This document shows, piece by piece, positions 1-9,484 of a stretch of DNA of 64,000 bases; the stretch's first letter is position 1; each line of letters begins with the position of its first letter. Where the stretch lies: NCBI RefSeq assembly GCF_029223585.1, contig NZ_CP119423.1, positions 1,736,001-1,800,000 of the forward strand, written 5' to 3'. Made by a program: the position numbers and the translations under genes. The notes under the pieces were generated by a model. It saw only the letters and a program-made list of their open reading frames with translations. It searched no databases and was not told where the DNA came from. The DNA comes from Photobacterium sp. DA100. GTDB taxonomy: Bacteria; Pseudomonadota; Gammaproteobacteria; Enterobacterales; Vibrionaceae.

Positions 1-3000
1 CGGCGACCTCGGTCAACCAGGACGCCAGCTACAGCTTCACGCCAGTGGCCAGTGATCTCGACAACGATGATCTGACTTTCAGTATCGACAACCAGCCTTC
101 GTGGGCGAGCTTTAATAGCGCCAGTGGGCAGCTATCCGGCACGCCGACCAATGACGATGTCGGCACCACGTCGAACATCGTGATTCATGTCAGTGATGGG
201 GTAGAGACGGATAGTCTTGGTCCATTCAGCCTAGAGGTGGTCAATGTCAATGATGCACCGACGATTTCGGGGACGCCGGCGACTTCGGTCAACCAGGGTG
301 CCAGCTACAGCTTCACGCCAGTGGCCAGCGATATCGACAGCGATGCGCTGACCTTTGGTATCGACAATCTGCCGGCTTGGGCGAGCTTTAATACCGCCAG
401 CGGGCAGCTATCCGGCACGCCGAGCAATGATGATGTCGGCACCACTGCGAACATCGTGATTCGTGTCAGCGACGGCAACGAGACCGTGAGTCTGGCCGCG
501 TTCAACCTGGAAGTGGTGAACGTTAATGACGCACCTGTTATTTCGGGAACACCTGCAACTTCAGTCAACCAGGATGCCAGCTACAGCTTCACGCCAGTGG
601 CCAGCGATATCGACAACGATGCACTGGCCTTCAGTATCGACAACCTGCCGGCGTGGGCGAGCTTCAATACCGCCACCGGACAGCTGAGCGGCACGCCGAG
701 CAACGACGATGTCGGGACTACATCGAACATCGTGATTCATGTCAGCGATGGCAACGAGAGTGCGAGCCTTGTGGCGTTCAACCTGGAAGTGGTCAATGTC
801 AATGATGCACCGACGATTTCGGGGACTCCGGCGACCAGCGTCCAGCAGGATGCCAGCTACAGCTTTACGCCAGTGGCCAGTGATATCGACAACGATGCGC
901 TGACTTTCGGTATCGACAACTTGCCGGTCTGGGCGAGCTTCAATACCGCCAGCGGTGTGCTTTCCGGCACGCCGAGCAACGACGATGTCGGCACCACGTC
1001 GAACATCGTGATCACCGTGAGCGATGGCACCGAGACAGTGAGCCTTGTGGCGTTCAACCTGGAGGTCGTGAACGTCAATGACGTGCCGACGATATCGGGC
1101 ACCCCGGCGACCAGCGTCCAGCAGGATGCCAGTTACAGCTTCACGCCAGTAGCCAGTGATATCGACAACGATGACTTGACCTTCAGCATTGATAATTTGC
1201 CGAGTTGGGCGAGCTTTAATACCGCCAGCGGTCTGCTTTCCGGTACGCCGAGCAACGACGATGTCGGCACCACGGCGAACATCGTGATTCATGTCAGCGA
1301 TGGCAACGAGAGTGCGAGCCTTGTGGCGTTCAACCTGGAAGTGGTCAATGTCAATGATGCACCGACGATTTCGGGCACCCCGGCGACCAGCGTCCAGCAG
1401 GATGCCAGCTACAGCTTTACGCCAGTGGCCAGCGATATCGACAACGATGCGCTGACCTTCGGTATCGACAACCTGCCGGTCTGGGCGAGCTTCAATACCG
1501 CCAGCGGTGTGCTTTCCGGCACGCCGAGCAACGACGATGTCGGCACCACGTCGAACATCGTGATTCATGTCAGCGATGGCAACGAGAGTGCGAGCCTTGT
1601 GGCGTTCAACCTGGAAGTGGTCAATGTCAATGATGCACCGACGATTTCGGGCACCCCGGCGACCAGCGTCCAGCAGGATGCCAGCTACAGCTTTACGCCA
1701 GTGGCCAGCGATATCGACAACGATGCGCTGACCTTCGGTATCGACAACCTGCCGGTCTGGGCGAGCTTCAATACCGCCAGCGGTGTGCTTTCCGGCACGC
1801 CGAGCAACGACGATGTCGGCACCACGTCGAACATCGTGATTCATGTCAGTGATGGCAACGAGACCGCGAGTCTGGCGGCGTTCAATCTCGAGGTAGTCAA
1901 TGTTAATGATGCACCGACGATATCGGGCACCCCGGCGACCAGCGTGCAGCAGGATGCCAGTTACAGCTTCACGCCAGTGGCCAGTGATCTCGACAACGAC
2001 GCGCTGACCTTCGGTATCGACAACCAGCCGGCGTGGGCGAGCTTCAATACTGCCACCGGGCTGCTATCCGGCACGCCGAGCAACGACGATGTCGGGACTA
2101 CATCGAACATCGTGATTCATGTCAGTGACGGCAACGAAACCGCGAGTCTGGCGGCGTTCAACCTGGAAGTCGTGAATGTTAACGATGCACCGACGATTTC
2201 GGGCACCCCGGCGACCAGCGTGCAGCAGGATGCCAGTTACAGCTTCACGCCAGTGGCCAGTGATCTCGACAACGACGCGCTGACCTTCGGTATTGACAAC
2301 CAGCCATCGTGGGCGAGCTTCAATACCGCGAGCGGGCAGCTGTTCGGCACGCCGAGCAACGACGATGTCGGCACCACGTCGAATATCGTGATTCATGTCA
2401 GTGACGGCACGGAAACGGTCAGCTTGGCCGCGTTTAGCCTAGAAGTGGTCAACGTCAACGACGCGCCGACCATATCGGGGACTCCGGCGACTTCGGTCAA
2501 CCAGGATGCCAGCTACAGCTTCACGCCAGTGGCCAGCGATATCGACAATGATGACCTGACCTTCAGCATTGATAATTTGCCGGTCTGGGCGAGCTTCAAT
2601 ACCGGCAGCGGTTTGCTCAGCGGTACGCCGACTAACGGCGATGTCGGGACTACATCGAACATCGTGATTCATGTCAGTGATGGAGTAGAGACGGATAGTC
2701 TTGGTCCATTCAGCCTAGAGGTGGTCAATGTCAATGATGCACCGACGATTTCGGGGACTCCGGCGACCAGCGTGCAGCAGGATGCCAGCTACAGCTTCAC
2801 GCCAGTGGCCAGCGATATCGACAACGATGACTTGACCTTCAGCATTGATAATTTGCCGGCATGGGCGAGCTTCAATACCGCCACCGGACAGCTGAGCGGC
2901 ACGCCGAGCAACGACGATGTCGGCACCACGTCGAACATCGTGATTCATGTCAGTGATGGGATAGAGACGGATAGTCTTGGTCCATTCAGCCTAGAGGTGG

Positions 3001-6000
3001 TGAATGTTAACGACGCGCCGACCATTTCGGGCACCCCGGCGACCAGCGTCCAGCAGGATGCGAGCTACAGCTTCACGCCGGTAGCCAGCGATATCGACAA
3101 CGATGCGCTGACTTTCGGTATCGACAACCTGCCGGTCTGGGCGAGCTTCAATACCGCCAGCGGTCTGCTTTCCGGCACGCCAACCAATGATGATGTTGGG
3201 ACTATATCGAATATCGTGATTCATGTCAGTGATGGCAACGAGACCGCGAGTCTGGCGGCGTTCAATCTCGAGGTAGTCAATGTTAATGATGCACCGACTA
3301 TCAGCGGCATCCCGGCGACTTCGGTCAACCAGGATGCCAGCTACAGCTTCACGCCAGTAGCCAGTGATATCGACAACGATGACTTGACCTTCAGCATTGA
3401 TAATCTGCCGGCGTGGGCGAGCTTCAATACCGCCAGCGGGCAGCTTTCCGGTACGCCGAGCAACGACGATGTCGGCACTACATCGAATATCGTGATTCAT
3501 GTCAGTGATGGCAACGAGACCGCGAGTCTGGCGGCGTTCAATCTCGAGGTAGTCAATGTTAATGATGCACCGACGATATCGGGCACCCCGGCGACCAGCG
3601 TGCAGCAGGATGCCAGTTACAGCTTCACGCCAGTGGCCAGTGATCTCGACAACGACGCGCTGACCTTCGGTATCGACAACCAGCCAGCGTGGGCGAGCTT
3701 CAATACTGCTACCGGGCTGCTATCCGGCACGCCGAGCAACGACGATGTCGGCACCACGTCGAACATCGTGATTCATGTCAGTGACGGCAACGAAACCGCG
3801 AGTCTGGCGGCGTTCAACCTGGAAGTCGTGAATGTTAACGATGCACCGACGATTTCGGGGACGCCGGCGACTTCGGTCAACCAGGATGCCAGTTACAGCT
3901 TCACGCCGGTAGCCAGTGATCTCGACAACGATGCGCTGACCTTCGGTATCGACAACCTGCCGGTCTGGGCGAGTTTCAATACCGCCAACGGGCAGTTGAG
4001 CGGCACGCCGACCAACGACGATGTCGGCACCACGGCGAACATCGTGATTCATGTCAGTGACGGCACGGAAACGGTCAGCTTGGCCGCGTTTAGCCTAGAA
4101 GTGGTGAACGTCAACGACGCGCCGACCATATCGGGGGCTCCGGCGACCTCGGTCAACCAGGATGCCAGCTACAGCTTTACGCCAGTAGCCAGTGATATCG
4201 ACAACGATGACTTGACCTTCAGTATCGACAACCAGCCTTCGTGGGCGAGCTTTAATACCGCCAGCGGGCAGCTTTCCGGTACGCCGAGCAACGACGATGT
4301 CGGCACTACATCGAATATCGTGATTCATGTCAGTGATGGCAACGAGACCGCGAGTCTGGCGGCGTTCAATCTCGAGGTAGTCAATGTTAATGATGCACCG
4401 ACGATATCGGGCACCCCGGCGACCAGCGTGCAGCAGGATGCCAGTTACAGCTTCACGCCAGTGGCCAGCGATATCGACAACGATGACTTGACCTTCAGCA
4501 TTGATAATCTGCCGGCGTGGGCGAGCTTCAATACCGCCAGCGGGCAGCTTTCCGGTACGCCGAGCAACGACGATGTCGGCACTACATCGAATATCGTGAT
4601 TCATGTCAGTGATGGCAACGAGACCGCGAGTCTGGCGGCGTTCAACCTAGAAGTGGTGAACGTCAACGACGCGCCGACCATTTCGGGCACCCCGGCGACC
4701 AGCGTCCAGCAGGATGCCAGCTACAGCTTTACGCCAGTGGCCAGCGATATCGACAACGATGCGCTGACCTTCGGTATCGACAACCTGCCGGTCTGGGCGA
4801 GCTTCAATACCGCCAGCGGTGTGCTTTCCGGCACGCCGAGCAACGACGATGTCGGCACCACGTCGAACATCGTGATTCATGTCAGTGATGGCAACGAGAC
4901 CGCGAGTCTGGCGGCGTTCAATCTCGAGGTAGTCAATGTTAATGATGCACCGACGATATCGGGCACCCCGGCGACCAGCGTGCAGCAGGATGCCAGTTAC
5001 AGCTTCACGCCAGTGGCCAGTGATCTCGACAACGACGCGCTGACCTTCGGTATCGACAACCAGCCGGCGTGGGCGAGCTTCAATACTGCCACCGGGCTGC
5101 TATCCGGCACGCCGAGCAACGACGATGTCGGCACCACGGCGAACATCGTGATCACCGTGAGTGATGGTAACGAAACCGCGAGTCTGGTCGCGTTTAACCT
5201 GGAAGTGGTGAATGTCAATGACGCGCCGGTTTCTGTTGATGACATTGCGGAGACAAATGAAGATGAGTCAGTACTGATTGACATTCTGAGCAATGATTAC
5301 GATATCGATCAGAACCTGGTGGTATCCAGCGTTAGCATAGAAACTGCCCCAGAACACGGTACTGCTCAGTTTGATACTGGAACAGGAAAAGTGACCTACC
5401 AGCCTGAAAATGATTTCAATGGTACCGATATCTTCTCCTACAGAGTCAAAGATAGCGATTTAAGTCAATCTGAACTGGCAACAGTCACCATAACAGTCAC
5501 ACCTGTTAATGATGCACCGGTCGCTGCTGCATTTAACGAAAAAACGGCAGAGGACAACCCTTTAGTTCTGGCGGTAAGAATTGCATCATCGGACTCTGAA
5601 GAGGGAACACCCGCAGGGGATATCGAAATAGTGGTTCATCCTGAGTACGGTGTAGCTACCGTAGTCGACAGCGCCAATATTCGTTATATGCCCAATGATG
5701 ATTATTTTGGCCAAGATGAATTGACCTACCGCATCTACGATGAAGCAGGACTCGCATCGGAAAATGCAGAAATCAAGATTTTGGTAGGGGCAATTAACGA
5801 CCGACCAGTTGCCAGAGATGATGAGGTAACGACATTTGAGGACGAGCCAGTTGATATCGCGATTTTGTCGAACGACAGTGATATTGAAGATGGCAGTGGC
5901 GAGGCTGGGTTTGCATCTTCGCAGATCACCCTCATTGACCAAGGCTCTTTGCATATAGGTTCAGTCTCAGTGCTCGCAGATGGAAAGCTAAGGTATGTCC

Positions 6001-9000
6001 CTGATGCGGATGCTAATGGCACTGAATTGATCTCGTACTCGATTACTGATAGCGATGGTTATGAGTCGTTAGCCGCAACGGTGACTGTTACGATTACTCC
6101 TGTAAACGATTCACCTGTTGCTATCGATAACCAAGCTCAATTGCTCGAAGAGGGCACGCTAGAGATTAACGTCTTGGGCAATGACTACGATGTCGACGAG
6201 GGTGATCAGCTAGACGTTTCATCGGTAGAAATTGTGACAATGCCACAAGGCGGGACGGTCAGTGTAACGCCGACCGGCGCAATACGTTACCAGGCCATTG
6301 AGAATTTCTTCGGTGATGACTTATTTAGTTATCAGGTCAAGGACTTGACTGGTGACGTGTCTAACATTGCCATGGTGGACCTGACCGTTATGCCGGTCAA
6401 TGATGTGCCGATTATCGTTGACGACACCATCACGGAAACATATACGGAGCAAAATCAGTTTGAACTCGATGTGCTAAGCAATGATGTCGATGTGGATGGT
6501 GACGAATTGAGCATTGTTGCGGCCCAGGCCAGCGTGGGAACAGTAACAATCGAGAATAACAAGCTTAATTTTGTTGCACCCGCAGGCTTTACCGGCAATG
6601 TTGAAATCAGCTATTTGGTTACTGATGAACACAGTGAGTTAGTCAGTGCGACGGTCAATTTAACCATTGAAGGAGATGTTCAGTTAGGAACACCTGTTAT
6701 CAATGAACCCGATGACGTTGAGGTCAACGCAACAGGACTCTTTACTAAAGTTGATCTCGGTATTGCCTCAGCATTTGATTCTGTGGGTAACCCGCTGAGT
6801 GTTTCTTTGGTCGATAATCGGCTTTACTTCCCTCCTGGTAAGAATATTGCTTATTGGCAAACCAAAGATGCCCAAGGAAATACTGCGGAGGCAAGCCAGC
6901 GAGTCATGGTACACCCGTTAGTGTCTATCGAAAAAGATCGAGTGACAGCGGAAGGAAGTCGTCACCAGGTTAAGGTTCACTTAAATGGGGCCTCTCCGAG
7001 CTACCCTGTTGTCATCCCTTACACCATATCGGGAAGTGTGGATAACAAAGACCACGATCTAGAAGAAGGCAAAGTTGTTATTGAAGACGGTGTGGAAGGT
7101 TCGATCACGTTTTCGATAGCTGCTGATGGTATCAGTGAAGGCGATGAAGAGTTGATTATCACCTTGGATCAAAGCGTGAATCTTGGTAGCAAGTCAGTGT
7201 TCCACCTGCTTATCAAAGAGGACAATATTCCACCTCAGCTAACAGCTACTGTGAGTCAGTCTGGTCAAAATCGTCAGTTGATCACCAACAGTGCCGATTT
7301 GGTCACAATCAGAACTACGGTTATTGACGCAAATGTTTTGGATAGCCACCAATATAGCTGGGATACGGATGAGCCTTTGATCATTAACCAAAGTGATAAT
7401 GAAGAGGAGTTTGTGTTTTCCCCCCAGTCGCTTTTGCCAGGGCATTATCGAATCAGCTTGACGGTGATGGATAATGCTTCTGTTCCGGCATTGGTGAAAA
7501 AGGACATTTATTTCGAGGTGGTCTCGCAATTGGCTTCGCTTGGCACTGAGGATAGTGATGGTGATTTGATGCCTGATAGCGAAGAGGGCTTTGCCGACAG
7601 CGATGATGATGGTATCCCTGATTACCTTGATGCAATCAATGAATGTAATGTCCTCCAAGAGCGTGCTCTCGAGTCGGATAGCTACCTGATCGAAGGGAAC
7701 CCAGGGGTCTGCTTGCGTAAAGGTGTGAGTGTTGCCGCGAATGCATCGGGAGGAACGCAGTTATTTGATGACGAGGTTGAGCAGGAATTTGGAAGCGATA
7801 CGGAAGCAACCAATATCGGTGGGGTGTTCGATTTCATCGCTTACGGACTACCGACGCCAGGTCAAACTTATCAGGTGGTCTTTCCTCAGCGTCTTCCTAT
7901 TCCGGCCAATGCTGTTTACCGAAAATACTCGGAGGAGAATGGGTGGTTTGATTTTGTCATAGACAGTAATAACTACTTGTCGTCAACCGCGGGTGAGGCA
8001 GGGTATTGCCCGCCGCCAGGAAGTGAACTTTGGGTTGTTGGCCTTAAAGAGGGAGATTGGTGTGTTCAGCTCACGATAGAAGATGGTGGCCCGAATGATG
8101 ATGATGGTACGGTAAACGGTAGCATTATGGATCCGGGCGGTGTAGCGGCAAAAGCCAGTGAAAACGTGCTTCCCGTCGCTGAGCCTGATATCGCGATAGT
8201 GGGTAAGAATGCTTCTGTCATGATTGATGTGTTAGCAAATGACAGTGACGTAGGCGGGGATACCCTCAGTATTGTCAATGCGTCGGTTAACTTCGGCCAG
8301 GCTGAGATCATTAATGGTCAACTCTATTATACGGCTGAAACGGGCTACCTCGGTGAGGCGTTGATTGCCTACAGTATTACAGATAGTCGAGGAGGGACTG
8401 CCACTGCGACGGCTACCGTCACGGTTGTTAACAGCCAGTCGCCGGTTGCGGTGGCAGATGATGCACAAGCCGTCACTCAGGAAACGGTGCTTATCGATGT
8501 TCTGGCAAATGACTACGATCCTGATAGCGATCAATTAGCAATACTCGCTGCTAGTGCGACGAATGGTAAGGTTGTGATTAATAGCAATCAAACCTTGAGT
8601 TATCAATCTGATGCTGGGTTTGAAGGGATAGATACCATCAGCTATCAAATTACAGATATGTTTGGTTTGACGTCGGTAGCTAACGTCAAGGTCACTGTCC
8701 GTAATGTCAGTTCAACCTACGTGAAAAACTCAGGAGGAGGCAGCATGGGCGGAGTAGGGATAATGATGCTGATGTTGTTAGCGCTTTGTAAGTGGGGGGC
8801 TTCCAAAAGCCGTTCATTGATACGCATGATACTGTTGTTTATGCTGCCTTTCAGTTTACAGGCTCAGGCTGGTTGGTATGTAGAGGCGGATATCGGCATG
8901 AGTAAAGCTCGAGATGATTTGGGTTCGACCCAAGCAGAGATCATCAATATCGAGGATGATGATCTTTACTGGGCTGTTGGGGCAGGTTATTCGATCACGC

Positions 9001-9407
9001 CTGATTGGGATGTAACGATTAGGTATATTGATCAGGGCAAAGGAGCGGCGACCTTAGCCGGAGGGCTTGGTCTGACAGACGCTGAGCATCAATCTGTATC
9101 TCGAATAACGCCTGTACTGGTGCAAGGTTTTGGTATCGATACACGATATGCATTCTGGCGGCAACATCAAGTATCACTTGCCGGAGTAGTGGGAGCCATG
9201 TTTTGGCAGGCAGATATAGAGAGCCTATATCAAGGAAAGGTAATTACCCATGATGACGACGGTGTGGATCCTTATTTAGGCTTAGAATTGAGTTATGCTT
9301 TCACTCCGCAGTGGCTAGTTAGCTTGGCTGTTAACCGTTACTTTATCGATGCCAATGACGTAGATTCGTTCAGTGTTAAGCTGAAGTACCAACTTCCCGG
9401 TTTCTGA
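1..9407 (+). CDS. Giant repeat-containing surface protein, 5' end outside window
   Basis: The reading frame is already open at base 3, so the true start lies upstream and at least 3,134 codons are present. Order seen: 19 units of 92 residues with a cadherin/Ig-like pattern (9 to about 5230); five cadherin-like units of the tandem-95 type, each ending near VNDxP (about 5224-6680); a HYR-like segment (6690-6915); a Calx-beta-like domain with SEGDEEL (6916-7225); a PKD-like segment (7240-7530); Asp-rich calcium-binding repeats (7552-7635); a region like the choice-of-anchor U domain (about 7640-8090); two more tandem-95-like units (8160-8700). A Gly-rich GlyGly-CTERM-like tail with a hydrophobic stretch and basic residues follows (8730-8813), then a signal-peptide-like stretch ending in AQA and a roughly 178-residue beta-barrel ending in Phe. 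Probably a secreted, calcium-stabilised adhesin or biofilm protein; ligand unknown. Confidence 0.85.
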   Translation, partial: ATSVNQDASYSFTPVASDLDNDDLTFSIDNQPSWASFNSASGQLSGTPTNDDVGTTSNIVIHVSDGVETDSLGPFSLEVVNVNDAPTISGTPATSVNQGASYSFTPVASDIDSDALTFGIDNLPAWASFNTASGQLSGTPSNDDVGTTANIVIRVSDGNETVSLAAFNLEVVNVNDAPVISGTPATSVNQDASYSFTPVASDIDNDALAFSIDNLPAWASFNTATGQLSGTPSNDDVGTTSNIVIHVSDGNESASLVAFNLEVVNVNDAPTISGTPATSVQQDASYSFTPVASDIDNDALTFGIDNLPVWASFNTASGVLSGTPSNDDVGTTSNIVITVSDGTETVSLVAFNLEVVNVNDVPTISGTPATSVQQDASYSFTPVASDIDNDDLTFSIDNLPSWASFNTASGLLSGTPSNDDVGTTANIVIHVSDGNESASLVAFNLEVVNVNDAPTISGTPATSVQQDASYSFTPVASDIDNDALTFGIDNLPVWASFNTASGVLSGTPSNDDVGTTSNIVIHVSDGNESASLVAFNLEVVNVNDAPTISGTPATSVQQDASYSFTPVASDIDNDALTFGIDNLPVWASFNTASGVLSGTPSNDDVGTTSNIVIHVSDGNETASLAAFNLEVVNVNDAPTISGTPATSVQQDASYSFTPVASDLDNDALTFGIDNQPAWASFNTATGLLSGTPSNDDVGTTSNIVIHVSDGNETASLAAFNLEVVNVNDAPTISGTPATSVQQDASYSFTPVASDLDNDALTFGIDNQPSWASFNTASGQLFGTPSNDDVGTTSNIVIHVSDGTETVSLAAFSLEVVNVNDAPTISGTPATSVNQDASYSFTPVASDIDNDDLTFSIDNLPVWASFNTGSGLLSGTPTNGDVGTTSNIVIHVSDGVETDSLGPFSLEVVNVNDAPTISGTPATSVQQDASYSFTPVASDIDNDDLTFSIDNLPAWASFNTATGQLSGTPSNDDVGTTSNIVIHVSDGIETDSLGPFSLEVVNVNDAPTISGTPATSVQQDASYSFTPVASDIDNDALTFGIDNLPVWASFNTASGLLSGTPTNDDVGTISNIVIHVSDGNETASLAAFNLEVVNVNDAPTISGIPATSVNQDASYSFTPVASDIDNDDLTFSIDNLPAWASFNTASGQLSGTPSNDDVGTTSNIVIHVSDGNETASLAAFNLEVVNVNDAPTISGTPATSVQQDASYSFTPVASDLDNDALTFGIDNQPAWASFNTATGLLSGTPSNDDVGTTSNIVIHVSDGNETASLAAFNLEVVNVNDAPTISGTPATSVNQDASYSFTPVASDLDNDALTFGIDNLPVWASFNTANGQLSGTPTNDDVGTTANIVIHVSDGTETVSLAAFSLEVVNVNDAPTISGAPATSVNQDASYSFTPVASDIDNDDLTFSIDNQPSWASFNTASGQLSGTPSNDDVGTTSNIVIHVSDGNETASLAAFNLEVVNVNDAPTISGTPATSVQQDASYSFTPVASDIDNDDLTFSIDNLPAWASFNTASGQLSGTPSNDDVGTTSNIVIHVSDGNETASLAAFNLEVVNVNDAPTISGTPATSVQQDASYSFTPVASDIDNDALTFGIDNLPVWASFNTASGVLSGTPSNDDVGTTSNIVIHVSDGNETASLAAFNLEVVNVNDAPTISGTPATSVQQDASYSFTPVASDLDNDALTFGIDNQPAWASFNTATGLLSGTPSNDDVGTTANIVITVSDGNETASLVAFNLEVVNVNDAPVSVDDIAETNEDESVLIDILSNDYDIDQNLVVSSVSIETAPEHGTAQFDTGTGKVTYQPENDFNGTDIFSYRVKDSDLSQSELATVTITVTPVNDAPVAAAFNEKTAEDNPLVLAVRIASSDSEEGTPAGDIEIVVHPEYGVATVVDSANIRYMPNDDYFGQDELTYRIYDEAGLASENAEIKILVGAINDRPVARDDEVTTFEDEPVDIAILSNDSDIEDGSGEAGFASSQITLIDQGSLHIGSVSVLADGKLRYVPDADANGTELISYSITDSDGYESLAATVTVTITPVNDSPVAIDNQAQLLEEGTLEINVLGNDYDVDEGDQLDVSSVEIVTMPQGGTVSVTPTGAIRYQAIENFFGDDLFSYQVKDLTGDVSNIAMVDLTVMPVNDVPIIVDDTITETYTEQNQFELDVLSNDVDVDGDELSIVAAQASVGTVTIENNKLNFVAPAGFTGNVEISYLVTDEHSELVSATVNLTIEGDVQLGTPVINEPDDVEVNATGLFTKVDLGIASAFDSVGNPLSVSLVDNRLYFPPGKNIAYWQTKDAQGNTAEASQRVMVHPLVSIEKDRVTAEGSRHQVKVHLNGASPSYPVVIPYTISGSVDNKDHDLEEGKVVIEDGVEGSITFSIAADGISEGDEELIITLDQSVNLGSKSVFHLLIKEDNIPPQLTATVSQSGQNRQLITNSADLVTIRTTVIDANVLDSHQYSWDTDEPLIINQSDNEEEFVFSPQSLLPGHYRISLTVMDNASVPALVKKDIYFEVVSQLASLGTEDSDGDLMPDSEEGFADSDDDGIPDYLDAINECNVLQERALESDSYLIEGNPGVCLRKGVSVAANASGGTQLFDDEVEQEFGSDTEATNIGGVFDFIAYGLPTPGQTYQVVFPQRLPIPANAVYRKYSEENGWFDFVIDSNNYLSSTAGEAGYCPPPGSELWVVGLKEGDWCVQLTIEDGGPNDDDGTVNGSIMDPGGVAAKASENVLPVAEPDIAIVGKNASVMIDVLANDSDVGGDTLSIVNASVNFGQAEIINGQLYYTAETGYLGEALIAYSITDSRGGTATATATVTVVNSQSPVAVADDAQAVTQETVLIDVLANDYDPDSDQLAILAASATNGKVVINSNQTLSYQSDAGFEGIDTISYQITDMFGLTSVANVKVTVRNVSSTYVKNSGGGSMGGVGIMMLMLLALCKWGASKSRSLIRMILLFMLPFSLQAQAGWYVEADIGMSKARDDLGSTQAEIINIEDDDLYWAVGAGYSITPDWDVTIRYIDQGKGAATLAGGLGLTDAEHQSVSRITPVLVQGFGIDTRYAFWRQHQVSLAGVVGAMFWQADIESLYQGKVITHDDDGVDPYLGLELSYAFTPQWLVSLAVNRYFIDANDVDSFSVKLKYQLPGF
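9..5252 (+). repeat. 19 tandem 276-bp coding repeats
   Basis: Nineteen consecutive in-frame units of exactly 92 codons start SV(N/Q)Q and end SGTPAT. No spacer separates them. They differ at a few switch positions: NQ or QQ, DDLTFS or DALTFG, LPVW/LPAW/QPAW/QPSW, and the NETAS/NESAS/TETVS/VETDS block. Some neighbours (around 1380-1600 and 1656-1876) are almost identical at base level, and the pairs at units 7-8 and 18-19 recur. This indicates recent duplication or gene conversion. The array looks richer in G and C than the rest of the gene. The first unit is cut only by the window edge. Confidence 0.95.
8732..8747 (+). promoter_or_regulatory. Candidate internal ribosome binding site and ATG before the barrel domain
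   Basis: AGGAGGAGG at 8732-8740 is followed four bases later by an in-frame ATG at 8745. It is the best Shine-Dalgarno-like string seen in the gene. The same bases encode the Gly-Gly-Gly of the sorting-like motif, so it may be a codon coincidence. Initiation here would give a 220-residue protein with two hydrophobic segments and the C-terminal barrel. Confidence 0.4.
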
Positions 9408-9450
9408 TATCATTAACAATTGAAAGTAGCTCATTCAGCAGTAAACAATG

Positions 9451-9480
9451 AAGCCATTTACGAGCTGTAAATGGCTTTTC
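9451..9480 (+). terminator. Rho-independent terminator of the giant gene
   Basis: An 11-bp perfect stem, AAGCCATTTAC with GTAAATGGCTT, has a 5-base loop and is followed by TTCTTT. It lies between the convergent giant gene and selO and may work in both directions. Confidence 0.85.
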
Positions 9481-9484
9481 TTTA

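Noticed and set aside
9..5252. CRISPR-like regular repetition
   Set aside because: Units are contiguous, 276 bp long and coding, without unique spacers.
305..5293. Many long minus-strand frames over the repeat array
   Set aside because: They recur with the 276-bp period and arise because the period is a multiple of three and one reverse frame lacks stops; they have no start context of their own.
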